Shown here: positions 26,106-39,300 of the stretch, one piece after another | Layout of the letters: each line of letters opens with the position of its first letter | How positions within the stretch are numbered: the first letter of the stretch is position 1 | Assembly (NCBI GenBank): GCA_024734555.1 | Contig: JANPWX010000054.1 | Span: 6,006,677-6,070,676 of the forward strand | Reading direction: 5' to 3' | DNA from: Trochalopteron elliotii | Taxonomy: Eukaryota; Chordata; Aves; Passeriformes; Leiothrichidae | DNA: 64,000 bases | Notes under the pieces: model-generated | Seen by the model: the letters and a program-made list of their open reading frames with translations, nothing else | Databases searched by the model: none | What the model was told of the DNA's origin: nothing | Position numbers and translations under genes: made by a program

Positions 26106-27270
26106 TAAGTTAAATTCTGCCCAAATGAAAAGGCACAACTGTGTTGTGTGCACATTCAGGAGAGAGCCTGAACTTCTCTTACATTTCTTACCATCCCACA
26201 CTATTATATTGTTAGTTGGTCTCTGCCTGTAGTGATAAAAATGGTATTTAGGTCAATGTGTTCTTTGTTAATTGCATTAGCCATGTGCCTAAGACTTAGG
26301 CTTCCTCTTCTCCCAGCACTGCCTTTGGCTATTAATATGTGGCCTTTAAATATATGTCACTATTGACAGTGTGCCTAATCTGTCAGGTGAGATGGATGGA
26401 GTCTGTTTTAGACAGACTAAGATAATCAGTGGAATGCTAATCACAAACTTCGCATGGGTAGCGAGACCCCTTTTTACATAGAAACACAAGCCAGTTTATA
26501 TGCTACTTTTTATACTGAAAGTCTCCAAAAGCAGAGGCAAGAAATACATTTGTGTTCTGTTTATGAGCTCTAATCATACTCAATACTTTTTTTCAATTTC
26601 TGCAAAATGTTTTGGAATTTTATTTTGAAAATAGGATCATTTTCCCTTGGGAAAAAATTAATATCATATTGGCTTTTATCTTCCAAGGGTTTTTCTGTCT
26701 GTGCTTAAATCACCTTCTATTAGCACAATTTTTCCTCATGTGGTAGAAAAGATCAGAACAGAAGTGTGTTCAACCCCATACACATGTATACACCTCCTGA
26801 AGCAGATCTAGCAAACAGAAAACTGTTTCTGGCTTGGAAATAGGAAATTTCTGTATTTGTAGTGTGGCGAAGTCCAGCAGAAGGAGCTGCATTACTTTAA
26901 CAAGGGGCATCAACAAAAGACCTTTGAGAAGTCTACATTCAGATGTAAAGAGAAGTGCCTTCTCCCTGTTCATTTACAGAATATTATTGGATTCTACAAA
27001 CCAGCTAAAATCCAGGCAGCCAGCTGATAATGAATTGAGGAATTCCACCACCAGCAGAGACTAAGAGCTTCCCTCAGCTAAACTAAAGTTTTGAGTTTAA
27101 CTTTTTTTTCCCCAACGACATTTACTACATTTTGAGCAGGAAATAAATATCCTGAAACTATTTGCTAACTGTTCAGCTTTGAAAGGTAATATTTGTTGTG
27201 AAAGCCTCAAGCCTGGGGCTCTGCAGAATCCTTGTCAGAGGCGCTGGTGCCCCACACGGCGCCGCGCCCG
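26106..27270 (-). other. Probable 3' UTR and flank of the threonine dehydratase-like gene
   Basis: Downstream of the stop codon the first minus-strand AATAAA I see is at 26618-26623 (TTTATT on the + strand). That would give a 3' UTR of roughly 650 nt. No coding sequence was recognised. Transcript evidence is absent. Confidence 0.4.
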
Positions 27271-27369
27271 TCACCGCTCCGTCCAGGCAATTGTGGGGTA
27301 GCGTTCCAAGAGTGCATTCCTCAGCTGGGCTGTGTGGATCTTGTCTCTGGTCTCCACAGTGCAGATGAC
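27271..27369 (-). CDS. Threonine dehydratase-like coding exon 11 (C-terminus)
   Basis: Encodes residues 499-530 and TGA: VICTVETRDKIHTAQ then ALLERYPTIAWTER. This is the last strand and helix of the ACT-like domain. The acceptor CTTTTGCCAG is good. The sequence just after the stop is notably CpG-rich compared with the surrounding introns. Confidence 0.88.
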   Translation of the reverse strand, partial: VICTVETRDKIHTAQLRNALLERYPTIAWTER

Positions 27370-30300
27370 CTGGCAAAAGAATGAGGACCATTCCTGGTGG
27401 CACGGCAGCAATCTCAGACAAAGCCATTTCCAACTTAATCCTAAAATACACTCATAAAAACAATCGGTTCAAAATAAAAACTGGCCCTCATGTCTGCTGC
27501 TCTCTATGCAGATAAGAAAACTGACACTGCAGACATCTGTGGCTCTTTCAACCCATCTGCATGACCAAAAAGCCTTCCCAAACCCCTATTTTATTGCCTT
27601 CAAAGTTTAAATGAGACAGGCTGATCCTCTGCTGGCTCCTGGGCAAGGTACTTCTCTACTCTTGGCTTCTCTGAAGACATCTGTTGCTAGCTTTTCTTTC
27701 CATCCCCTGGGGTATGTACACATTGCTGCCACTTCACCCACCTCTGACTCTTACCTGACTACATTTCTATATTTCTATCAAGTGTTTCTTCCAGAACCCT
27801 CATCCTTCAAGATTTTTATATTCTCCTTCTCTTGTCTGTCATGGAGTTATCCCCCAGTTCTTTATCATCTCTGCAGTATTTTGACTGGTTTCACGTCTCA
27901 CACGCCTTCTTGCTTCATTCTGGTTTTTGTTTGCTTATTGCATCACTTCTAGTTTTCTTTTATGGTTGTTCTGCTGCTTAGTGAAACAACTTGGGCAAAA
28001 CTAATCTTGATAGTTTCTTTGAATTCTTCACCTGCCTCCATAGGTACTATTGAAATCCTGTCATGTAGCCACTAAGGATAATAACTTCAATGGCATTTTT
28101 TCAATTTTTCTATAATATCTCGTTTTTGCACACTCACATCTCTGCCCCATCATTTGAAAGCCTGGGCACTAGCAAAGATGAGGCACCAATGTAAAGGTGC
28201 AGAAGGAAAATTATATTTCACAGTTTGAGTCTTCCATTACTGCTAGTCCTCCTAGAAGGATCATTACTGGTGTTAGAAGTTCCACATGGAAAAAAGACCT
28301 CACAGAAACATGGAGATCTAGCAAGGAAAGGGCCTAAGATGAGTCATGGTGCAACTACAGAGAGTTCATTGTAACAGGCAAATCTACAGAGAGAAGAGAA
28401 ACAACGAGCCATGATGAACTTACGGTGGGCTGCTCCACACATGCCCTGTCAAAATGTTCCTACCAGAGCTCATCCCTCTTAGAAAACAACAAGGCAAAAA
28501 CCCCTCTGATTTGTTTACAAGGACATTTCTAAATAAGAACTTCAAATTAATTTTCTGGAACTGTCTTAAAATAACAATAAACCTTTAGCAAAACTGTTGA
28601 ATAAAAATATAAAACACTAACACTCCAAGTTAATCTAAATAGCCATAGCTCACTTAATTAGAAAACTGGCTACAGCTTCTCAAATGTCCATCATGAAATA
28701 AGCCACAATTCTGATCTGGTCTTGTAATTCTTTTCGTCTTGCGCTGCACATACTTCTACTTGTTTGGTTCTTTGGAATGCAAATTAGATGGTAATTTCTT
28801 TCTTCTTCAAAAAAGAGGGATTTAATCTCAAGAGAAGGACAGTCATAGAGGGCAAGTAATGATGAGGAAAGGGGAGAGAACACAATGATTGGGAAAAGTA
28901 TCTGAGAGCACCAATGTACCAAACACCCATTATCCATTCCCTAGTTCATCTAAAATCCCTAAAGCTTTGCAATCATATCTTCAAGGGGACACATGCATCT
29001 CACATGGAGTCTGTAATTAAAAAAAGCAAGATTTTCCCTCTTTCATAATAATCATGGCCTGTCTTCCATAGTAATCAGGCCTATTTTGTCCTGAGTAAAT
29101 CAATTGCTGCTCTTGGAAGCAGCCTGGATGTGACAGATTCAGCCCTGAATGTCTGGCAGCAAGCTGTTGCTCTGCCCTGGGAGTAAGCATGGGGCAGCAT
29201 TTTGATTTATGGCTAATTATCCTCTCCGCCCTTTCCTTTCTGCTCATGATGGAAACCAGACAGACCTCACTAGACTGGAGCCAGAGAGCTCATGAACAGG
29301 TTGGATTAACATTGGCATTTTGTTCTAAGCATGCACCACAATCAGCAGCTGGTATGGGAGATGTTATGGTGTAGTGTATCATAAAAGTAGGAACAGCAAC
29401 AGAAATTCACCTGATTTTTCACAATCGTCAAAAAGAGGAATAGAGAGCATTTGGTCCCAGCAGGAGTGAAGAGAGAATCACACAACACCTCAGGACAGCT
29501 ACAGATCTCAGCAGCAAGGAAGGCAAGAATTTACTTTCTTGCTTAGATTAAGTCAATTTACACAGCAGTTTTACTTTCACAAACTGCTCACTCTTGCTTG
29601 CTTCACCTGGGACACATAATTTGTTGACACGAGTGTCAACAGAGCAACACTCACATTCACAGGGAGGTTTATGAGCTTATATTTCATGTGGGATGCAGAA
29701 GCACCCCAGTACCACTCACTGTTGGAGGCTGCATAGCTATTGATGACCTAAGAGTAAGTGCCTCAGAACTATACAAGTAATTAAAGACAGAAGAGATTTC
29801 ACTGAATATTAACGGTTTGTGGGTTTTATTTAATGACTGGAAACAACTGAGGAAGCAAGACACAGACTAAAAGAAAATTAAAGGAAAAAATTGATTACAA
29901 GTTATTGCTGTGCAACACTAAAATCCAGATGTATAAATCCAAATAGTCTTAGGAATTACACTGATTTCAAAGAGAGGAGATTTCATAACTTCACAAAAGG
30001 AAGAAATTTGTAAAGTTCTCTGCTGAATAGAGTGGGCACATCTACTCCCTTTTAACTGCAAGTTCTCATAATGGAGGCACTTTGCCTTTTAGATCATCTT
30101 TTCCTAGATTTTAAAAATTAATTTGGCATGCCTCTCAGCTCCCTGATGCCTACTATCTGTAGGCTGTGTGTGCAAATAAAAATAGTGGGTGGACATGCTG
30201 AGCTGATGTTAGAGAGCAGAGGAAATGTGAGTAGTTCTGCTGAATCAAGAGATTTCAGTCTTTTGTGCTTTTCCAGGCTCCATGTACAGCTAATCTTAAG

Positions 30301-33300
30301 TAACTGGTGCAGTTCTTTATGTCTGTGAATCATCCACTGAACCTTTGTATCCTGCTTTCTTTAATTCTAGAAATCATATTCATCATCCTAAGCTGTTGTT
30401 GTTGGATTTGCATAACTTAGTATTCATGATACACCACATTTAGCAACATTATAGGTTTGTTTGCATGAAAGTCACTGGAGTTAAGAGTGAAAACTTTATT
30501 TATATACACTAGCTTCATTTAGAAAAAGGAAGTTTTTTTTTTAAAATCAACAACAGGGCAATTTTCTGAACTATTTGGTAAACACATAGTGTAGATTACT
30601 TCACATTATAGATTATTTGGTAACAGCAGCTCAGGTGATGGTTTGGGGATCAGCTGCCAGATTGTCCCCAAGGTCAGAGCAATGGAATGCTTGAGAAAGA
30701 GTGTAGCAGCTGTCAGCTGGTTGTGCAACCTGAGCCCTTATCTTCTGGCAATTGGTGCATTCAGGTGGGTGAGCAGGGGCAGGGACAAGCTGCCACCACA
30801 TTATGTAAGGCAGGTAATAATAATTCAGCAGGAACACTGAGAGCCTCCCCAGAGCCAGGATCTCATTCTCCATCTGGGCCAGGCTGCTCTGTACCACAGC
30901 CTGCTGTGGAATGTCATTGAAGAACACAACCAAATTCTTCTGGAGGGCCTCAGAAGAGATGGAGAGTTGAACTTCCCATTCCCAATGTCTCCACTTTGGA
31001 GTTGGGGAATGGGACATGGAAACAGAGCCTTGCCCAGAGTCATGCAGGAAATGTTTTGGGAATGACAGCATCCTTCTGTACATCTTAGCTGTACAGCTGC
31101 CTGCTCCTATGTATTTGCTTCACAGGGCAATAACACAGAATATGTTGGCAACTGGGGACTTTAATCCCAAATATTCCCTTCCAGCCTTTACAAAATGCAA
31201 GCTGGCCCAAACAAATTTATTCAAATTGACCAGAGCAGACTAAAATAATTTGTTGAGTTCTAGCCTGAAGTGAATGAAGTGTATGAGAAAAAAAAAGGTA
31301 TTACACCACACTAAGCCAGGAATTCCAGCACCACTGGGAGAATGTGTAATGTTACTGAAAAGAAAAGGAAATACTTGATTTATGATTTAGCATTTTCGTG
31401 CACAGACAAGAGGGAGAAATATGGTGGATGTTCTTTTTACAGCCAGTCTCTTCCAGGTTCTCCAAAACCGCAGCACAGTGAAGCTCCCAAGAGATCTGAA
31501 GTGAACAGAGCAGACAGCCCATAGTGTCAGACAGGAGTGAGCTCAGAGGAAGCACTGCCACTACTGCAGTGCAAAAGCCACTGAAAAGCTGCTGGGCAAT
31601 TCAAGACCTTACAGAACCTTCCTGGGCCTGCCAGTTTGATTATGCTGCAGTTTCAGTGGTGAGAAGACTTTTCTAGAAAATTGATGAGCTCAAAGATATT
31701 TTTTTCAACTCGGTTGCCTGAGTCCAAAAATTAGACACTTATTAGGCAGGCAAGGTGCTGATCTACTTCATAGCCGAGAATATCCTTACGTTATTAAGTT
31801 GCTTATTGATTTTGCTCATTGACTTCTCTCTGAGCCAATAGTAATATGAAATTAAAGGGACTTAAATAGTTTTAAAGAGGTGTACAGATGGAAGCAATTC
31901 AAGTGATAAATTGTCCCAATTGAATCTGAGGAATATTCCTGATGGAGAGCAGAGAAAATTCACAGAAGCAAGTTGTAGCTTCCCCCCATAAATTGGGGTG
32001 TCCTTTCAATCTCTGTATCCAGTTAACTGGTGATACCAGAAGAATTTTTTTCAATAGCTCTGATCTTTTTTTCTGCCTAGATATTCCCAGTCATCTAACC
32101 TCCTTCAACAGCTGTAAAATGTGAAGCCTACCAGACTGGTTATTTGAATTGCTAAGAGTTACCTAGTTCAGTATAGGGACTTTGGAAGTAGTTTCCTAAC
32201 CAGTCAGGTAAGAGTGAATTAGGGTGTAGTCCTCTGTGAGAAAGAAATCCAGAATGAGTCGCAAGGGAAGAGAATCTAAATTGGAGGCATGAGCAGGCAG
32301 AATCCCAAAGAAATTCCCATAATATTCCAAGGAACACAAGCAGCTGATCCCTCTGCATAAGGCATTTCTTACTCTAATATAGACATTTTCCTTCCTTATT
32401 TTCAGTTGAAAAAACCCTCTTATTTTTACCCAGTAAAATGTTCCAGAAGACTTTTTTCCAGAAGTGTAGTTTGAACATAAAATTTCATTTTAGAAAGTTC
32501 TTACTTTTTCATGATATCAGACTATCAGCAAGGATCTTCTCATAGAGTGTTCCAAGTGTGCACTAGATGAACAAACACTAACCTAGAAAGGCTTTTCACT
32601 AGAATGAAAAAAAATCCAACTAAAGCAGCTCTATCATCCTGATAAGTCACCAGAAGCCAAGTTTCTCTTCTGTGGAGATAAAAGGATAAATCTAAAAGGA
32701 TGATTAAATACTGAGGCAATAATCTTGACAGGACAGATTTAGTGTTTCAAATGAGCATCTATTTCTCTGCTCTATTCTGTCAAACACCTAACCTATATTC
32801 CCAGTCAAAAGTACACATTAAAGTCAGAATGAAATGGGTACAGCTCAAGGCCTTTCTGGTTATTACCATCAGTACAACACAAGGTGATAATTTTGGTTCT
32901 TGATCCAGGTTTAAATTATTGCATTATTTTATGTGCAGTGATTTACATAACAAATGCTCAAAAAATTATGATGACACAGGTCTTTGGCTCTTAGAAACAA
33001 CAAAGAAAAAACTAAAGCACCCCTGACAGGTATTAGCTTTACTATGAAAATATGTATTTTTTTTCTTGTACCTGGATAGAGCAAATTCATTTTGATGCTT
33101 ACATATAAACTCTGTATTTTACCCTTTTTGATTACACATGGTTTAATTTTCTAAGAAAGCTTCACAATCCTCTAGATATCACCAGAGAGAGCTGCCTGCA
33201 GAGGTCTGTATGTCTGGGTCACTATTTTGTACTTCACATCTAATTATCCAATAGCCTCTCCCAGACTGATTGAAAGCCATCATGCAAATCCAATATCCAA

Positions 33301-36300
33301 TTAAATTATTCAGGGATGCAAATTCCTCCCTTCAACCTTTTTGTACAACGCTGTCAGACTCTTGAAGTGGACAGTCAATGAAAATACATTGTGTTTAAAG
33401 TGCAGAGAATAGCACGTGGCCCTGTTTTCATTCAGGGCCTGTACTTACTAAAAACTGAAAAAAAAACCAAACCAAAACAAGAAACTCCCGAACAAAAAAA
33501 TAAACCAAACCAAACCAATACAAAACTCAAACCCACGTAAGACAGTAAATTTCATTTAATTTACTTAATAGCATTAATAAAAACTACAAGCCTCATTCCA
33601 TAAAAACGGCATTGAAAACTTTATAAGAGTTACAGATTTTGTTGAATCTAGCCTTCAGTGAAAAGTGTTTCCAGAGCTAAGTTAGTCACTCAGAAGGATT
33701 TATCCACCTCGTGCAGTGAGGGTCACTATCTCCAAATCACCCAAAGCAGTGAGCTGGCCTGTCATTAGGGCACACTGCAGAACAATGTGGGTGAAGTCCT
33801 AGATGTTTGAGAGTATTGATGATATCATGTACTATAGTGATCTTTAATCTACCTCTTCTTTATATCTGCAAGTGAAAATATTGAGCAGGCTTCTGCATTC
33901 AGGGGGGAAATTAAATTTAAAGGCCAAAATCAAAGAAGTTGCATACACAGTGACATTTCTGCACCCCAATTATGAGCCTGTTTAGCAAAGATCTCTAATT
34001 TGACTTGCACCTGAGGTTTCACAAACTAATTCAGGTTGGACCTGGACAGTGATAGCATGAAATCAGTAGGACCACACCTTTGCCAAACCAGTTGAAATAA
34101 GAGATACACCATGAGACAAATGGTCCTTTTAAGAGACACCATTAGCTGGTAACACCTCTTCACTGTTTCTGCATCCAATACTCAACAAAGGCTTTCCTCT
34201 GTGCTCTTGCTGGATGAGAAACAAAACTGAGTCCCTAGTTAAAAATGAGGATTCCTTAAGAGTAAGGGTGTTCTCTACATTGCTATAAGGCAAACATGTC
34301 AGACAATTACAGCCAGCCTACACAGCTGGCTCTTCAAGTTCTGGATGGATGCTGCAGCTTGCTCACCTCCTCCAGCACCCTGCCACACGTCAGGAGGGTT
34401 CATACCAGCAGCAGTGCAATACATCACCTGGAGTACTTCACCAGGGTGTTGCAACAGCAGGTAAAACTGGTCCTGTGTTATTTATATGCCTGCTAAGTGT
34501 TTGGCAAGAAGCTGTGTAACACAGAGGAAATAATCTCAGACACTGTGCACACTCTGTTAGACTTCTTCAACATAGGCACAAAGAGACAGGAAAACAGAAT
34601 AAACCAGGGGAGGCCAGTACCATTAGAGAAACTGAAATTGCATCTCATCTTACCTCGACTGTGAAGAGCTCAGACGTCACAAATGTGCGTTCTTGCTTGA
34701 TATCCAAAACTCTAGATCAAATAAGGGACAAATTAGAGATCACAACAATCCCTTGTCACTGCAGAACAGTTTCTGTAAGTGTTTGGAGAGTAAATATCTT
34801 TCCTTCTTTCTGAATTTGACACAATTCTAAGCTACAAAGGTGTTTTCAGATTGGAACAAAAATGAAAGAAATAAAAACTTCTCTGCAATGTAACAAGAAA
34901 AAAACCCCATTTGATTAATTAATTACTTACAGAGTAAGTAATTTTGGCTTCAGAGATGTTTGGAAACATTTCCCAATCTTTAATAATCTTTGTGCTAGGC
35001 TATGATTATATTTCCCAACTATTGGTCTGACTTACCTTGCTTCCTCCCGAGCCAAAATCTCCAGAAGCTTTGACATGTCTCCTGGGCAGTCAGAAATCAC
35101 AAGGGAAAATCTGCACACTCTGTTATCCAGGGTCAGGGCACGAGCTATGCACTGTTGCAGCAAATGTAATTCCAGGTTTCCACTGCATATAACAACTGCC
35201 ACTCTGAAAACAGACAGAAAAATAGGAGTTTTGATCAGCACTAGGGTGCCTAAAGGAACCATGAATCATAAACACTGTACCAATATCAGCCTAAGGTCTC
35301 CTAGAACCTCCCCTCAGTAAGTATTACATGTCAGAGGGCTCCTGCCTCTCAGTTTCCATTGTGAACAGGTAGGGGAGGCCTAGAAGTTGGCTACATTAGT
35401 TGGTCTGAAGTATTGCTTTCATTTCACATTTCCTGGAGATTTGAATTTTGTTAGAGATAATTAGATGGAGAACTGTAGGTCTAGGTTTCAAGTTTTAAAA
35501 ATTTGACATAATTCTTCCCTGGAAGTTCTAAGCTTCAGCCTCTTACTAATCAGACAATGTGTATGTTCCAGACTTGCTGCAACCATTGATTAAATTCAAC
35601 ACAGTCCTGAAAAATGAGTGCAGAAATGTTTGAAGTGCAAGTGAAGAGCCACATGATTAGTCTATGAAAATCTCTCTCTGCAGAGTCAAACCTAACCTCT
35701 TTGAGACCAAACCTTTGCATTTTCCCTTTTATTTTAGCTGTACTGAAATGTGTTGCTGCTCTGTGTGTACTGCCACCCTCTTCTGAAGAATTGCCTCAGC
35801 AGTATTTTAGTGTACAGTGCTGTGCAGTAGAAATTTTATTTTGTCTTGAGAGTGTGTATGTTTAAATACATCCTGGACTATGACCTGAGCCAAGGCTCAA
35901 TCCACTTAAGTGCTGAGTCCTCAAGCTGAGAGACAAGGCAGCACTGAGGCACACGTTCAACACTAAGCACAAGGATAATCCCTCTGACTATGTGGACAGT
36001 TCTCAGGACTGGGAGGCAGGTGCCACTGGGTCACTGCAGCAGACAGCCCAGCTCCTGTCCCACCACAGACAGGGTTGCATTCCACAAGTGGAACGAGAGG
36101 AGACAACAGGCTGACAAGAGCTGGACACTGTCCTGGCACTGTCAAGGCACCAGCAACATGGTGCCTCGTGGAGCTGTAACTGCTTTTCTCCGAAATATCT
36201 GAGAATTGAGGAAAGGGACAAGAAAGGGACAAGGTTTGTCAGCTCTCCAGGCTGGCATTTGTCTCATTCAACACAATCTTACCACCTGTGACCAGTCTAG

Positions 36301-39300
36301 TCAGTCTGAAGTTCCTGCCACCAATGAGCCCCTTGCCAGTTCAGGGGCAGGAACTGCCATGTCACCCATAGAACAAGTAGATTTTCACCCTTTCCTAGGA
36401 CCAAGGGGCTCAGTCCCATGGTTTTGCTACAGTTCCCTGTTTGCAATAGCTGCTGTACCTTTTACCCTTCAACTCAGGCAGCTTCCCTGCCACCAGTGCT
36501 GCAAGTCCAATGGCCCCTTCTGCATCAACCGTGGCTCGCTCATACTCCAGCAGCCTCAGCATTGAAATGAGGATGTCCTCCTCCCTGAAAGCAAGAGACT
36601 TGGGTCAAAACAAATCAAAAGAGCTCCCAAAACCAGAAAATAATACTTTTATGTGTATTGTCTTCCACCTAGATACATATGACCCCAAGGTGGTGCTACA
36701 GAATGCTGTGCTGTGGGGGGTGGATGTACATCTCAGGCTCATTATTAACTGAAAGACAGGATGGCTTTTTTACTAGAAATATTACCTAAATCCTACTAAT
36801 AAGTATATTCCACAAATGTGGCCTTTTTGAGAAGATTTAGAAGAGGTTTGTCAAGGGCTGCCTTCAAATGTTGTAGAACATAAGGACAAGTTTCACATGC
36901 AGAGCATGACCAGGTAGTGGTGGCAGGTGAAGTTTTGGCCAAAGGGTCAGTTTGGACACCACTTTTAGTCATATTACTTAGTTTTAGGTAGTCCTGTGAG
37001 GAGCTGGGAGTTGAACTTGATAATAATCCCTCATGGGCCTCTTCCAATTTGAGATATTCTGTGATTTTGTGATATATGGGTCTGGGTTCAAAGTCTTCAG
37101 TGCCCCTCTTGGAAGGAAAAGTACCCATCCCCACACTGCCCCAGTTGCTGCATGATGGCAACTCCTGCCAACCTGCTTTCCACTTCACATGCAGAACCAC
37201 CATACCCTGCTGTCAGAGCACATTTTTCATATAAAACAATGTCCATCCACTATTATTCATTTCACTGTTTTGCTTCACCTACCTCACAGCAACAACTTTA
37301 TCCACGAGCTTCCCAGTCAGCTGCAAAGAATTGCTGCCAAAGCAAACTCCACTCACATCTGCAGATTTCAAAAGACAAAAATATGAAGTTGGCTGCTTTA
37401 GACATATTCAGCATTTTTTAGAGTCCTGGCTGGTTTGTGCCCTTAAATGGGCTCAGCATGCTGCTGTTATATGACCTTAAGTTGCTTGACTTTTTTCATG
37501 TGACAGAAATGTGTTTGGTAATGAAAGACCAAATCTCACAAGATGATTTTGCCATTTTGGACCCCTTTAAGAAACTTCTGATACTTCACTGGCATTGTTG
37601 CAGTGTGAGAGTGACCCTGCAGTCCAGTGCTTCACAACATTGGGCTTGTTAGCTCCAGCAGGACTGCTGGCTAAGAGTGCAGACACAGGCACAGCTAACC
37701 AAGAGAAATTAGAAGTTTCTCATAAAATTCCCATTTAATCCAAAACTTCCAGAAATTTGAACAGGCAAACAGGATGCTCTTAACAGTTAGGTTTTTTGCT
37801 TAACAGTTGAGGTTTTTTGAGCAAATGATATGGAAACAACTGTACCATTTATAAACACTTTGGTTCTGAGAACAGTTTGGGGTCTAAGTATTTAAGCACT
37901 GCATCATTTTCATGCCTTTTCCCAAATTAGTCTTTTACACAAGAGCTTTCTCATTGACTCCACTGGTTTAGATGCTGCATGTAAGCACAACGTTCAGATA
38001 AATACTCTCATATTTCTGAGTATTTATGTGCACTGGAAGTAGTATTTTACCCCATCAGGGTGTGGGGGAAAATGTCACAGAAGCTGCTTTTACAGCTTGA
38101 ACTAAACTCTGACTCTTCAGAGAGCTCCCCTAAAATGTGTTTGAACTGAAATAATAAGAAAATAATATAGTTGGAGAAATCTGTTACAACCTTTATTTTA
38201 CCTCCAAAAGAATACTGCATTTTCTCACCTCCATAGAAGTGATGATTGTTGCAGGCCTGGTCATCAGTGGGGTGGCCAGCTTTTAAGGACTGTTGCAATA
38301 CTGGGAAGCTTTCAGATTCCACTCCCTGAGGAAGAGAGATGTTGTCACTTTTTTATTGAACCACTTATAACATAAGTTGCCACCAAAGTAGATAGCAAAA
38401 CCTACAGAAAGTTCCTCTTCAAATTAACAATTAATTTCAAGTTGCGAAATAACCATGCCACCACTAAACTTATTCTGTGGCTTACTTAGGACCAAATTTT
38501 TCCAGTAAGAACTTATTTCAAAACACAGAACTGGATTTTATTTGCTTAAGAAAAGCTTTCCCACACTTTTCTCTTAAATCCAGCCAAACAGCCAAGGGGT
38601 AGGAACTTCGCTGGTTCTTACAGGGTCTTCTCTGAGGCAAAGCCCATGGGATCAGATAGCTCCTGTCCCCAGCATAGGCAGTCTCTGCAAGTGTCACTAG
38701 ATACCAGTGTCTTTTGTAAACAGCTGTGGTGAAAGCCACCCAAACACAATGCTTAATAGGTGAAAGGCAACTTACAATTACAGAGATATGTGGGTTGAGG
38801 TGTTTGAGTGCAGCAGCTGACCCTGCCAGCAAGCCACAGTGGCCTCCTGCAGGGAAAATCACTGCGTCCAGCTTTGGCACCTGCTCATACATCTCCAGCC
38901 CCACAGTCCCCAGGCCTGACAGGTAGACAGCACTGTCCTCCCTGGGGGAAGGAAGGGCACACATCAGCAGAGGTCACAGTTGTCAGTGCAGTAATAATTC
39001 AATCTACTACTTTCAAGACATTGTTCAGCAGAAAAAAGATGAATGTGAGAGTAAATGAGCAGCACACGAGGGGAGGAGGTGATGCAAACAGGACAGTGCC
39101 ATCAGGTGGACCATAGCACTCTGCTGCCTACTGGGAGAAAACTTGTGCTGTAGACAAGCCCCTCAAAGAGTCTTCAGACTGAAGAGCACTTAACTCCCAT
39201 TGTAATCAAGTGTTTACAGAACTGGCAGGGAGAAGTCATGTTTCCATTGCCATCACTTCCTTCAGCTTCATAAATTTTAAATGTTGCAGTCCAAACTGCA

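Larger units (their letters stand above)
27370..34653 (-). other. Intron 10 (7.3 kb) of the threonine dehydratase-like gene
   Basis: The largest intron but one; it separates the two halves of the ACT-like domain. It contains a 151-codon minus-strand open frame at 30631-31083, described separately, and an A-rich CAAAC-type low-complexity run at about 33455-33535. No other exon was recognised. Confidence 0.6.

Noticed and set aside
36796..37203. 135-codon minus-strand ORF between exons 7 and 8 of the dehydratase-like gene
   Set aside because: It overlaps an antisense CR1 3' end and includes the octamer-tail region. It is not coding.
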